This document shows positions 55,688 through 64,000 of a stretch of DNA of 64,000 bases, piece after piece. The position numbers and the translations under genes are program-made. Each line of letters starts with the position of its first letter. Within the stretch, counting starts at the first letter, position 1. Below the pieces are notes generated by a model. That model did not search any database and had not been told where the DNA came from. It worked only from the letters and a program-made list of their open reading frames with translations. Source of the stretch: CAXPZW01 sp964221845 (GTDB lineage: Bacteria > Bacteroidota > Bacteroidia > Flavobacteriales_D > Sanyastnellaceae); NCBI GenBank assembly GCA_964221845.1, contig CAXPZW010000015.1, positions 1 through 64,000 of the forward strand. The letters are read 5' to 3'.

Positions 55688-55721
55688 CGGGCTGTTCAGA
55701 GTTTAGAAAATCCGTTAGAAG

Positions 55722-58700
55722 ATGAAGAAAGCGCTCCTGTTTATTGCACCTGTTTGCCTTGCACTTGCAGCCCTGTTTGTACCGGACACTCCCGAGTCCG
55801 TAACCGCTGAGTTCACCCCGCGTGACAGCCAACTGCCCATCGGCGAAGCCGAAGGTGCCCAATGGTACTACAACTTGCTGCGCGCCAATCCAGAGACCGG
55901 CGTCATTGACCAAGAAGATGTGCGCAAAGCACGCAAGGCGGTGGAACGCCTTCAACTCCAACGCGCGGAGAACCGCAGCGCTTCAGCCCTCGGTTGGATT
56001 GAAATGGGTCCAGACAACATTGGCGGACGTACCCGCGCAGTGTGGTCGGATTCAGAAGAAGAATACTGGGTGGGTTCGGTTTCCGGCGGTGTGTGGCACA
56101 CCACCAACGAAGGAAACACTTGGACTCACATCCCTACTCCAAGCAACATCATCAGTGACATCGCTCGTATGGGAGACGGCACGTTGGTGTTTGGTACCGG
56201 CAATACCTTTGAATCTGGTGGCGGTGGCAATGGCGGTAGTGGCTTCATCGGTGAAGGCGCATACTACAGTGAGGACAACGGCGACACCTGGACCCTGATC
56301 GACGGGACCTACCCTGGCTTCGCTACCTCCAACGCCAACTGGGGCGAAATCAACACCCTCCGTCCTGACCCGAACAACGACGACGGCATCTGGATGGGCG
56401 GCCGCATGGGACTGGTTTACTGGGACAAGAGCTCAGGCACCCTCACCGAGGGCGGCTGGGACGGCCTGGACAACGGAACCGTACAAGACATCGCCATGAG
56501 CCCAGACGCTAGCGTAATGCTCGCAGCTGTGGCAAGTGGTAGCGCTCCCCGCGTGTTCCGCTCTACCGACAACGGCCAGTCTTGGACCAACGTATCGGGC
56601 AACGGCGACACCGACCTTCCACAGTCGGGCAAGAGCCGCGCTCGCGTAGCCATCTCCCAAACCGATCCCGACCACTGTTTCGTGCTCTACGCAGCCAACA
56701 ACGGCAGCATGGGTGGCGTGTGGTACTCGTCTAACGGCGGTACTGAGTGGCAATCGGTATGGTCAGATTCAGACGAACTGCCATTTGACCCCATGGGTAG
56801 CAATACCCAAGGGTACTATGACCTCGCACTGGGCATTGAGCCCGACGATCCCACCATTGCATACATAGCAGGTGTGACCCTCTGGAAATGTGGTCCCAAC
56901 TACCAGCCTGAGCAAATCGCGCTGAACTTTGCGTTCCCGGGCTCTCCGATTTACGTGCACTCTGACATCCACGAAATCAAGTTCACCGCAGGTGGTCGTA
57001 TGCTGATTGGTTGCGACGGAGGTATGCATCGTTCAGATGACGGCGTAACTTTTGTGCAGATCAACCGCGGCTACAACGTAACGCAATTCTACAGCATCGC
57101 GCACAGCTCGGGTACCTCTGTACTCGGCGGTACCCAAGACAACGGCTCACTGGTGATTCTGGCCGACGGCACCTTCATTTCTGACCAGGAGGCGTTTGAA
57201 GCCACTGGCGGTGACGGTTTCGACTGCGAACTGAACCAATTCACTGCCGCTGACCGCACCCTTGCGTTCAGCACCATCTACTACGGTCAGCTTTTCCGCT
57301 TTGACCAAGACGGTGGCGGCGGCATGTTCTACGACGACGAAATCATGGAGCTGATGGATCCACTCACCGGTGAGATCGGTACCGACTTCTTCACCTCAAT
57401 CCGCGCATTCGAGGACACCGAGGACGACGAGGCCGAGCAGTTCATCATCCTGATCAACCCATTTGAGGAAACCATCGAGGATCCTTCGGACGCAGACGAC
57501 GACAACCCTGTCTTCACCCTGCAGACCCTCAACCAAGACATTCCGTTCGACTACGAACTGGACTTGAACGATCCAGACTACGCTCCTCTCATGTACTGGG
57601 ATTCAATCGTCCGCCCTGCGTTCGATTCGGACGTGATCATCACCGAAGATCCCAACTACTGGTGGTTGGATGTACAAATGCTGGAGGATTCAACCGTGAC
57701 TTGCATCACCGACTCTGTCCTGGTGGGGACCGAAACCGTGATTGACGAAATCATTCCGATCATCGAGTGCGAGTACATCGAGGTACTGGATTCTACCCTT
57801 TGTTTTGAGGTAGGCGCAGACACCACTTACATGGACATCGACGTTTACGACTTCTCAGAAGAGTGCTCGACCATGTACCACTACGCGGAAGACATCCTGT
57901 ACGACGTGCCGGAGCACCGTCGCATTCAAGACCGCTTCTCGACCCAGTTCGCGATTGGTTTCAACGGCACCAACGGCCTGTGGATCACCCGCGAGGCGTA
58001 CAACATGAACACCACGCCCAATTGGTTTCAGATTGTAGCCAATACCGGCACCGGTGTCAAGAGCATGGAATGGTCACCTGACGGCGATCACTTATTCTAC
58101 AGCAATTACGGCAGCAACCTCTTCCGCATCGACAACCTCGACCAACTGTGGTCAGAAGAGGACATCGAAAACACAGAGGTGAGCAGCATTCTGAGCGCTG
58201 GTGGTACCGTTACTGGTATCGCTGTAGACCCGAACGATAAGGACCACGTGGTGATCACCGTGGGTGGTTACGGCATCAACTCGCAGGGTAAAGTACGTGA
58301 GTCGTTCAACGCCACGTCTGAGAACCCCACTTGGAACAACATCTGGTTTGCGTCAAGCAACGATCTGGCCCGCATGCCAGTGTACGACGCTGTGATTGAC
58401 GTGACCGATGGTACCCGCATTGTTATCGGTACCGAATTCGGAGTGTTTGTGAAAGACGGTTCGTCGGATTGGGAACTCTGCAATGATCCTACCGATCCTT
58501 CGCAGTCTACCGGTATTGGTCCAACACCTGTATACGATCTCCGACAGCAGGAGTACGGCAACAAGCGCTTCACGCATCCAGACAACACAGGCGTGATTTA
58601 CGCAGGTACCCACGGCCGCGGAATTTTCCGCTCTGAGGGCTGGGGCTTCGTAAACGTTGAAGAGCCTACTGAAGATGCCTTCCAACTGGCCAACAGCCTG

Positions 58701-58946
58701 AACGTGTTCCCGAACCCATCTGCCGGTCAACTGAACCTGCAGCTGGAGCTCGACGCGGTGAGCGACGTAACCATTGACATCTTCTCGGTGTCAGGCCAAT
58801 GGGTGGGCAACATCAACCGCGACAACGTGGCGTCAGGTGCAAGCACCATGACATTCGACCTGAGCGATTTGAGCAACGGCAACTACATCCTGCGTTTGAA
58901 CGCAGGTGGAACCGTAGCCACCTCACAATTTGTGATCATGAAATAA
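55722..58946 (+). CDS. BNR/sortilin-like propeller protein with T9SS type A sorting domain
   Basis: 1074 residues. A signal peptide (MKKALLFIAPVCLALAALFV) is followed by a beta-propeller of the VPS10/BNR kind: WVGSVSGGVWHTTNEGNTWT, YYSEDNGDTWTLI, VFRSTDNGQSWTNVSG, and again near 960. An acidic insert around 560-700 (DTEDDEAEQFII, EDPSDADDDNP) has no clear domain. The C-terminal ~80 residues form a type A T9SS tail (LNVFPNPSAGQLNLQLE, DLSNGNYILRLNAGG). It is exported by T9SS and probably anchored to surface sugar. No catalytic residues of sialidases were confirmed. It has its own 112-base upstream gap. Confidence 0.9.
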   Translation: MKKALLFIAPVCLALAALFVPDTPESVTAEFTPRDSQLPIGEAEGAQWYYNLLRANPETGVIDQEDVRKARKAVERLQLQRAENRSASALGWIEMGPDNIGGRTRAVWSDSEEEYWVGSVSGGVWHTTNEGNTWTHIPTPSNIISDIARMGDGTLVFGTGNTFESGGGGNGGSGFIGEGAYYSEDNGDTWTLIDGTYPGFATSNANWGEINTLRPDPNNDDGIWMGGRMGLVYWDKSSGTLTEGGWDGLDNGTVQDIAMSPDASVMLAAVASGSAPRVFRSTDNGQSWTNVSGNGDTDLPQSGKSRARVAISQTDPDHCFVLYAANNGSMGGVWYSSNGGTEWQSVWSDSDELPFDPMGSNTQGYYDLALGIEPDDPTIAYIAGVTLWKCGPNYQPEQIALNFAFPGSPIYVHSDIHEIKFTAGGRMLIGCDGGMHRSDDGVTFVQINRGYNVTQFYSIAHSSGTSVLGGTQDNGSLVILADGTFISDQEAFEATGGDGFDCELNQFTAADRTLAFSTIYYGQLFRFDQDGGGGMFYDDEIMELMDPLTGEIGTDFFTSIRAFEDTEDDEAEQFIILINPFEETIEDPSDADDDNPVFTLQTLNQDIPFDYELDLNDPDYAPLMYWDSIVRPAFDSDVIITEDPNYWWLDVQMLEDSTVTCITDSVLVGTETVIDEIIPIIECEYIEVLDSTLCFEVGADTTYMDIDVYDFSEECSTMYHYAEDILYDVPEHRRIQDRFSTQFAIGFNGTNGLWITREAYNMNTTPNWFQIVANTGTGVKSMEWSPDGDHLFYSNYGSNLFRIDNLDQLWSEEDIENTEVSSILSAGGTVTGIAVDPNDKDHVVITVGGYGINSQGKVRESFNATSENPTWNNIWFASSNDLARMPVYDAVIDVTDGTRIVIGTEFGVFVKDGSSDWELCNDPTDPSQSTGIGPTPVYDLRQQEYGNKRFTHPDNTGVIYAGTHGRGIFRSEGWGFVNVEEPTEDAFQLANSLNVFPNPSAGQLNLQLELDAVSDVTIDIFSVSGQWVGNINRDNVASGASTMTFDLSDLSNGNYILRLNAGGTVATSQFVIMK

Positions 58947-58959
58947 CCCCTAGGGGTCC

Positions 58960-58967
58960 TACATTTG
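58960..58967 (+). promoter_or_regulatory. -7 box TACATTTG before gap
   Basis: A full match to TAnnTTTG, identical to the rpsL box. It lies 13 bases after the stop of the BNR gene and 30 before the gap ATG. Transcription would start inside the terminator stem that follows. The nearest TTTG (58929-58932) is too far for a standard -33 element. Confidence 0.45.
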
Positions 58968-58997
58968 AAGCCGCGTCCATCAGGGCGCGGCTTTTTT
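58968..58997 (+). terminator. Terminator of the BNR gene ending at the gap start codon
   Basis: An 8-bp perfect stem AAGCCGCG (58968-58975) with CGCGGCTT (58986-58993) and a 10-base loop is followed by T to 58997. The gap ATG begins at the very next base. Confidence 0.8.
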
Positions 58998-59993
58998 ATG
59001 CTCCGCATCGCCATCAATGGATTTGGCCGCATTGGCCGCCGCTTGACCCGACTTGCCCTCCAGGACGGAGATGTGCACATCGTGGCCATCAATGACCTGT
59101 ATGACGCCCACACCATGGCGCACCTGTTCAAATACGACTCGGTGCACGGGCCGTTTGGCGATGAGGTGGTGGTGTCCGAGGGGGACTTGATCTTGGGCGA
59201 CCAGCGGATCGCCTACTCCCAAGCCGCGGAGTTACGTGCATTGCCTTGGTCAGACCTTCAGGTGGACGCCATTGTGGACTGTACGGGGCATTTCAAGACC
59301 GCTGAGGCACTTTCGGGCTATGCGGCACATCAACGGGTGCCCGTGGTCCTTTCTGTGCCGTCTAGCGACAATTCGCTGCCCATGGTCATTATGGGCGTCA
59401 AAGAAGAGGCGCTGCAGGCGCCGCTGGTATCCAATGCTTCTTGTACCACCAACAGCGCCGCTCCGCTCGTAGCGTTGCTGGATGAGCTGTGCGGCATCGA
59501 GTCGTGCTACATCACCACCGTGCACAGCTACACCTTGGATCAGCACCTCCAGGACGCTCCCCACAGGGATCTGCGCCGTGCGCGTGCCGCTGGGCTCAAC
59601 ATTGTGCCCACGACCACAGGGGCGGCCAAAGCACTCACCCACATCTTCCCGCATTTGTCGGTGCAGATTGGCGGCTTTGGCATGCGTGTTCCGGTGCCAG
59701 ACGGCTCGTTGACCGATATCACGTGCATGGTGCGCACGCCCAAAACGGCTGCTGAAATCAACGCCGCATTCAAGCAAGCAGCGTCGGGTGCTTTCGCGGG
59801 CATTCTCGAGTATCAAGAAGATCCTTTGGTGTCCACCGACATCATCGGCAACCGCCACAGTTGCATTTTCGACGCCGGGTTGACCTCGGTCATCGGGGGC
59901 ATGGTCAAAGTGATTGGGTGGTACGACAACGAGACCGGATACGCCTCGCGCTTGTTGGATTTGCTACGCGCCCGGTTTGCCGTAAGTCAGTAG
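58998..59993 (+). CDS. gap: Glyceraldehyde-3-phosphate dehydrogenase, type I
   Basis: 331 residues from the ATG at 58998; a TTG frame from 58965 would read through the terminator. The NAD-binding fold shows INGFGRIGRRL near residue 6 and IVAINDLYDAHTMAHLFKYD, with Asp33 favouring NAD. The catalytic Cys149 lies in SNASCTTNSAAPL, and WYDNETGYASRL marks the C-terminus. It oxidises glyceraldehyde-3-phosphate in glycolysis. Gene context is unusual: no pgk nearby, a terminator directly before the start, and a 30-base tail overlap with lpxH on the other strand. Confidence 0.97.
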   Translation: MLRIAINGFGRIGRRLTRLALQDGDVHIVAINDLYDAHTMAHLFKYDSVHGPFGDEVVVSEGDLILGDQRIAYSQAAELRALPWSDLQVDAIVDCTGHFKTAEALSGYAAHQRVPVVLSVPSSDNSLPMVIMGVKEEALQAPLVSNASCTTNSAAPLVALLDELCGIESCYITTVHSYTLDQHLQDAPHRDLRRARAAGLNIVPTTTGAAKALTHIFPHLSVQIGGFGMRVPVPDGSLTDITCMVRTPKTAAEINAAFKQAASGAFAGILEYQEDPLVSTDIIGNRHSCIFDAGLTSVIGGMVKVIGWYDNETGYASRLLDLLRARFAVSQ

Positions 59994-60731
59994 CTCCAAC
60001 TGCTGGCCATCAAACACGGCGTAAGTGTTGTGGCCAATCCAATCTCCCAAGTTCACGTATTGGCTGTCCTGCCCAAGATCAAAGGTCATGGGTACGTGAC
60101 GGTGGCCGTACACAAAGTGGTGGAAGTGCTGCTCGGAGAGCACGTCTTTCGAATGTTGGATCAGCCATTCGCGGTCCTCGCCTAAAAACGACTTCTCCTC
60201 AGCAGGTGTAGAGTTGCGCGAGGTGTCTGAACTTTTGAGGGCCAGCCACACGCCAAAGTTGGGGTGCAAGCGGTGGAAGAGCCATTGGCACACCTTGTTG
60301 GTGAAGATGCGCTTGAGAAACTTATAGCCGTGATCACCCGGTCCCAACCCATCGCCATGGGCAATGTAAAAGCGCTGCCCGTTCCATTCCCGGTGAATGG
60401 GCTCGCGGTAGACCTGAGCGCCGGTTTCGGTGGGCAGGTAGTCCCACATCCACAGGTCGTGGTTGCCCGCGTAGATGTGCACCGGTATGCCCCCGTCCAC
60501 CAACCTGCCAATGGCTGCAATCAAGCGGGTGAAGCCTTTGGGCACTGCGCGCTTGTATTCAAACCAGAAGTCAAACAAGTCACCTACCAAAAAGACCTCG
60601 GCGGCATCTCGGGATGCTTCTTCCAACCAAGCCACAATGCGCCGTTCGCGCGCGATGGTCTCGGCGTACGACGGGAAGCCCAGGTGGAAGTCTGAGGCGA
60701 AGTAGATCTTTTTGCCCTCGGGTAATGTCAC
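59964..60731 (-). CDS. lpxH: UDP-2,3-diacylglucosamine diphosphatase
   Basis: 255 residues. LpxH makes lipid X in lipid A synthesis. Calcineurin-like phosphoesterase motifs are in order: FASDFHLG, GDLFDFWFEYK, GNHDLWM, IAHGDGLGPGD and VYGHRHVP, supplying the two-metal site. The fold agrees with LpxH, although LpxH and related phosphoesterases are close relatives. The start overlaps the M1 peptidase stop by four bases, and the end overlaps gap by 30 bases tail to tail. Confidence 0.9.
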   Translation of the reverse strand: MTLPEGKKIYFASDFHLGFPSYAETIARERRIVAWLEEASRDAAEVFLVGDLFDFWFEYKRAVPKGFTRLIAAIGRLVDGGIPVHIYAGNHDLWMWDYLPTETGAQVYREPIHREWNGQRFYIAHGDGLGPGDHGYKFLKRIFTNKVCQWLFHRLHPNFGVWLALKSSDTSRNSTPAEEKSFLGEDREWLIQHSKDVLSEQHFHHFVYGHRHVPMTFDLGQDSQYVNLGDWIGHNTYAVFDGQQLELLTYGKPGA

Positions 60732-63709
60732 ATTGCAAGGCTGCGGAGCGCGCGGAAAGGACTCAAGCGCTCCAAGTGTAGTTCAAAGGTGATGGTTTCT
60801 GCCACGTTGTAGGTGTCGGTGAACAGCTCATCTCCCCACAGCGGTACGTGAATTTCAAACAGATCGCGGAAAATCGGGAAGCTTACTCCGGCAATCACGT
60901 CGGTCTCCATCTCGTCTGCGCGGTCGTAGAAGTAGGCCGAGGCAAAGAAGGAAATGGGCAGGCGCACGGGTACCTCCACCTCAGCATAGGCGTTCACCAG
61001 GTAGTCGCGGGCTACAATGCCGTAGCCGAAGTTCGCCTGGTCGTTGGAGGTTTGGCGTGAAAGCAACTCATTGTTACCCATGCGTTGCAGCAGCAGCTGG
61101 TCACGCAGCGGGTCCAGAGTGCCTGTCACACCAAAGCCGGTCAAGGGCATGGTGGCGCGTCCGGCGTTGGACACCGCACCGGCAAACACGCCCCAATGCA
61201 GGTCGCGTCCTTTTTCGTTGTACTGGAAGGATCCTTTGTGCAGGAAGGTGGCAGACAGCGCCAATTCCTGATCAGTAGCGGTGGGGTCAATGGTGTTGCG
61301 TACCTGGAAGCGGTACCCTTGCTTGAGTCGGGGGCGCACTTGTTCAAACGTGATGAAGACCCGCGGCGAAACGATGTGCTCCACCTGCTGCGCTTCAGAC
61401 ACATTGCCTTCCAGGTCGATGCCCTCACGCTGACGGGTTTCCATCAAGTGGACCACCTCCACACCGGTACGGGTGTTCCACTTGGACAGCGGATCCACCG
61501 GCGGACGCAGGGTGTACTTCAACCCTGAGCGCAGGTAAGATTCATCGATGTCCAACACTTCTCCATCCACCACTTGGTCGGTGAAGCGGCGCAGTTCGCC
61601 TTCAAGAATGCCTCGCCCGGTCACGTAGGAGAACCCACCCAAACCGGTCACACGCCCAGAGCCGAAGGCGTACATGGGTTGCACCCACCATTGCAAGCGA
61701 CGCGCAGGAAGGGTGGCGTTGTGAAGCAGAAGACCGGCCATGAATTTGTCCTGCTCGTTCCAGGCCACAGAGGGCAGCCAGAAGACTTGGGTAAAAGCCG
61801 GATCATCTAAGTAGGTTCCCGGGCGCAAGCGCAACGGCTCCACACGGCGCATCAATCCGTGGCCACGGCCGTAGTTGTCCTGGCGGTTGAACTCGAGCAT
61901 TTGCTCGCGGCCATCGATGCGGATTTCATCCAGGTTGGCCATGTCCAGCGTGATGGCGGTATCGGCGCCGGGAGCGATGCCTTCGAACCACTGTTCCCAT
62001 TCCAACTTGCCGTTGACGTACCCCGAGAGTTGGTACGGCGCAGGAATGTCGCCCACGTTCTTCACGCGGATGTCGGTTTGGGTGTTGCTGGACTTGGCAA
62101 ACTTCAGCGCGTAATCGGGCTTGCCGTCGGTTTGCACCAAGTCTTGGAACCACCAATCCAGGTCTTTGCCGGTTTCGGCTTCCAGCACTGCCTGCAGGTC
62201 AGAAGGGGAGGGGTGGCGGTACTTCCACTGATCAAAGTAGGCCTGCATGGCGCGGTCAAAGTTGTCCTGGCCCAAGTAGCCGGCCAAGTGGTCCATGGCC
62301 GCCGCTGATTTCTTGTACACCACCGTGCCGTAATTGGTATCGGTGAAGCTGTTGGAGTGGCATTGTATGGGCTGGTCGCGGTAATTGCGCGCGGTCAGCA
62401 GCCACGCGAGCTCATCGCGGCTTTTGTAGCTGTAGCGGGTCAACCCCAACTTCTCGCTGAAGTCGTCGGGGGTAGCGCCGCTGGCGAAGTGCAGGCTGTC
62501 TCCGTACTTGGTACGGAAGTAACGGGTCTCGTTGTAAGAGTTGATGCCCTCGTCCATCCAGGCGTTGGTGCGCTCATTGCTGCCCAAGATGCCGTAAAAC
62601 CAGTTGTGGCCGACTTCGTGCACGATGACCGTTTCAAGCGACAGGGCGTTGCCCATGGCAGCTACCACCGTGATGTTCGGGTACTCCATGCCGGCGCCGG
62701 CGCTGATGGTGCCGTCCACAGCAGTTACGTGGTTGTACGGGTAGTCCCCGTTCCAAAGGCTGTAGTAGTAGGTGCCGTCGTTGAGGTAATCAATGCTGTT
62801 TTTCCAGAGGTCGGCGCCGTCGTTGGTGAACATGGCCCAGGTGGTCACTTTGCGTCCGGTGTTGGGCAATTCCACTTCGCCCTTGAGCACGTGCCAGCGT
62901 TTGTCGGCAAACCAGGCAAAGTCGTGCACGTTTTCCTGGTGGTAGTGCAGTGTTTTGGTCTTCGACGAAGATGGCGGGAATTCCATGTCCTCAGGGAACT
63001 CGGTCATCTTGGCGGTTTCGGAGGCTTTTTGGTCCAGCCAAGCTTCCTCCTCAGGACAATCAACCAAGTCGCCGGTGGCGCCTACAACATAGTTGGCGGG
63101 CAGGGTGACGTGCACATCAAAGCTGCCGTATTCGCTGTAGAACTCGCCTTTGCTGAGGTAAGGCATGGCGTTCCATCCATTGCCGTCATACACCGCGGGT
63201 TTGGGGTACCACTGGGTGATTAGGTAACTCTGCCCCACGTGCCCCAGGCGCGAAATCTTTGCGGTGGGTAGTTTGACAAAGAACGGCGTGGTCAGCGTCA
63301 AGGTTTGCCCGGGCGCCAGCGGTTGGGCCAACTGCACGTGGGCGATGTCAATGTGTTCGGGGTCGAAGCTCCACTGGGCTTGGGCGCCGTTGACGTGGAA
63401 ATCCAGCGAGTCGATGTAGCCGAGCTCCTTGCTGATGGCGTAGAACATGAACAAGTCACCGCTGCGGTACGACTGTTTGGCCAGGGCCGTCTTGCCGTTT
63501 TTGTACGCGTTGGGCCAGAGGTGCATCTCGATGTGGTCGAGCGCATCGGGGCTGTTGTTGGTGTATTGCAGTTCGAGGTCGCCCGAGAGGGTGTGGTCTT
63601 GGTCGTTGAGGGAGACGTGGATGGTATACGCCACGTCTTGTTGGAAATAGTCCTGGGCGTGGGCCAGAACCGCGCAGGCCAACAAGGCGGCACAGAGCAA
63701 GTGCTTCAT
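60728..63709 (-). CDS. M1 family zinc metallopeptidase
   Basis: 993 residues with signal peptide MKHLLCAALLACAVLAHAQ. The zinc site HEVGHNWFYG is followed 18 residues later by Glu (HEXXH-X18-E, in NAWMDEGINSYNET), and the exopeptidase-type motif appears as SAGAGMEYPN. Residues up to about 230 form the N-terminal beta-domain of the aminopeptidase-N fold. Beyond about residue 600 there is a long extra C-terminal region, partly beta-rich (YFYDRADEMETDVIAGVSFP), of the kind seen in large Bacteroidota M1 proteins. It is exported, periplasmic or surface-exposed. Its stop overlaps lpxH by four bases. Confidence 0.94.
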   Translation of the reverse strand: MKHLLCAALLACAVLAHAQDYFQQDVAYTIHVSLNDQDHTLSGDLELQYTNNSPDALDHIEMHLWPNAYKNGKTALAKQSYRSGDLFMFYAISKELGYIDSLDFHVNGAQAQWSFDPEHIDIAHVQLAQPLAPGQTLTLTTPFFVKLPTAKISRLGHVGQSYLITQWYPKPAVYDGNGWNAMPYLSKGEFYSEYGSFDVHVTLPANYVVGATGDLVDCPEEEAWLDQKASETAKMTEFPEDMEFPPSSSKTKTLHYHQENVHDFAWFADKRWHVLKGEVELPNTGRKVTTWAMFTNDGADLWKNSIDYLNDGTYYYSLWNGDYPYNHVTAVDGTISAGAGMEYPNITVVAAMGNALSLETVIVHEVGHNWFYGILGSNERTNAWMDEGINSYNETRYFRTKYGDSLHFASGATPDDFSEKLGLTRYSYKSRDELAWLLTARNYRDQPIQCHSNSFTDTNYGTVVYKKSAAAMDHLAGYLGQDNFDRAMQAYFDQWKYRHPSPSDLQAVLEAETGKDLDWWFQDLVQTDGKPDYALKFAKSSNTQTDIRVKNVGDIPAPYQLSGYVNGKLEWEQWFEGIAPGADTAITLDMANLDEIRIDGREQMLEFNRQDNYGRGHGLMRRVEPLRLRPGTYLDDPAFTQVFWLPSVAWNEQDKFMAGLLLHNATLPARRLQWWVQPMYAFGSGRVTGLGGFSYVTGRGILEGELRRFTDQVVDGEVLDIDESYLRSGLKYTLRPPVDPLSKWNTRTGVEVVHLMETRQREGIDLEGNVSEAQQVEHIVSPRVFITFEQVRPRLKQGYRFQVRNTIDPTATDQELALSATFLHKGSFQYNEKGRDLHWGVFAGAVSNAGRATMPLTGFGVTGTLDPLRDQLLLQRMGNNELLSRQTSNDQANFGYGIVARDYLVNAYAEVEVPVRLPISFFASAYFYDRADEMETDVIAGVSFPIFRDLFEIHVPLWGDELFTDTYNVAETITFELHLERLSPFRALRSLAM

Positions 63710-63735
63710 CGCAGAGGGTGGTTTAAAAGGTCACA

Positions 63736-63749
63736 GTCCTTAGCAGGAC
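63736..63749 (-). terminator. Weak hairpin after the thioredoxin-like gene
   Basis: GTCCT and AGGAC pair around TAGC, about 20 bases after the minus-strand stop at 63768. The nearest T-rich bases (CCTTTT) are seven bases further on, so termination would be weak. Confidence 0.3.
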
Positions 63750-63767
63750 GAACAACGCGGGCCGATG

Positions 63768-64000
63768 TTACGAGCCCAGGAGTTCTTCTAGCTTCGAGTC
63801 CAAGGCCGGTCCGCGGAGGTTGGAAGCCACCACTTTGCCTTCTTGGTCGATCAGGAATGTCGCAGGAATGGAGTGCACGTCGTACAGCTTGGCTGCAGCG
63901 TTTTGCCAGCCTTTCAAATCGCTCACATGGTTGTCCCACACCAAGCCGTCTTGCTCAATGGCTGCGGCCCAGCGGTCTGGAGTCTTGTCCAGACTCACCG
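63768..64000 (-). CDS. Thioredoxin-like (TlpA/AhpC-TSA) protein, C-terminal part
   Basis: The gene enters from the right edge; about 77 codons are visible, and the start is outside. The end VHSIPATFLIDQEGKVVASN (cis-Pro loop) followed by LDSKLEELLGS is typical of TlpA/ResA-like disulfide reductases or peroxiredoxin-type proteins. The CxxC site would lie beyond the window, so the redox role cannot be checked. It lies 58 bases upstream of the M1 peptidase start on the same strand. Confidence 0.85.
   Translation of the reverse strand, partial: VSLDKTPDRWAAAIEQDGLVWDNHVSDLKGWQNAAAKLYDVHSIPATFLIDQEGKVVASNLRGPALDSKLEELLGS

Noticed and set aside
58965..58997. TTG start for gap giving 11 more residues
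   Set aside because: These codons coincide with the terminator stem and T-run; the ATG at 58998 begins the conserved MLRIAINGFG.

Overview
The window is a chromosomal segment of a Bacteroidota bacterium, most likely Flavobacteriales. Four things point there: type IX secretion (T9SS) cargo with type A and type B sorting tails, several PorP/SprF-family and PD40 proteins, promoters with a TAnnTTTG -7 box, and the order rplQ-carA-eno after the ribosomal operon. No rRNA, tRNA, CRISPR array, insertion sequence or prophage gene was recognised. Most genes are tightly packed, and many overlap by 1-14 bases.

Layout. 1-2425 (-) is the N-terminal part of a large secreted protein. 2547-10160 (-) is a first surface module: a giant PKD-repeat adhesin with a type B tail, a TPR/PD40 protein, and a PorP/SprF-like outer-membrane protein. 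10290-12623 (-) is a coupled operon of an MbnP-like lipoprotein, an MbnH-like di-haem protein and a YkgJ-type Cys-cluster protein. 12836-15866 (-) holds a DUF4290 protein and a PcrA/UvrD helicase. 16152-34069 (+) is one very long ribosomal run (str, S10, spc and alpha operons fused, without tuf), including fusA, secY, map, infA and rpoA. It starts at a good Bacteroidota promoter and ends in a clear terminator. The L17 gene closing it carries a long Ala/acidic tail. carA, eno and a conserved helical protein of unknown function follow.

38763-48038 (-) is a second surface module: a small secreted protein, a giant SprB-repeat adhesin with a choice-of-anchor L domain and type B tail, a PorP/SprF protein and a PorE-like lipoprotein with an OmpA domain. 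48153-53234 (-) is an envelope/housekeeping operon (Omp85/TamA-like protein, RmuC, GWxTD lipoprotein, RlmB-type methyltransferase). A 42-residue lipoprotein, OsmC, an outer-membrane-type protein coupled to lipA, a 1074-residue type A T9SS cargo protein and gap follow. The right end has lpxH, an M1 metallopeptidase and the C-terminus of a thioredoxin-like protein.

How the genes fit together. The two surface modules each pair a huge type B cargo with a PorP/SprF partner and a periplasmic PD40 protein. This suggests dedicated secretion or anchoring sets, one with and one without a peptidoglycan-binding OmpA domain. The MbnH/MbnP-like pair suggests copper-related chemistry in the envelope. These functions are inferred from sequence recognition and gene order; no search could be run.
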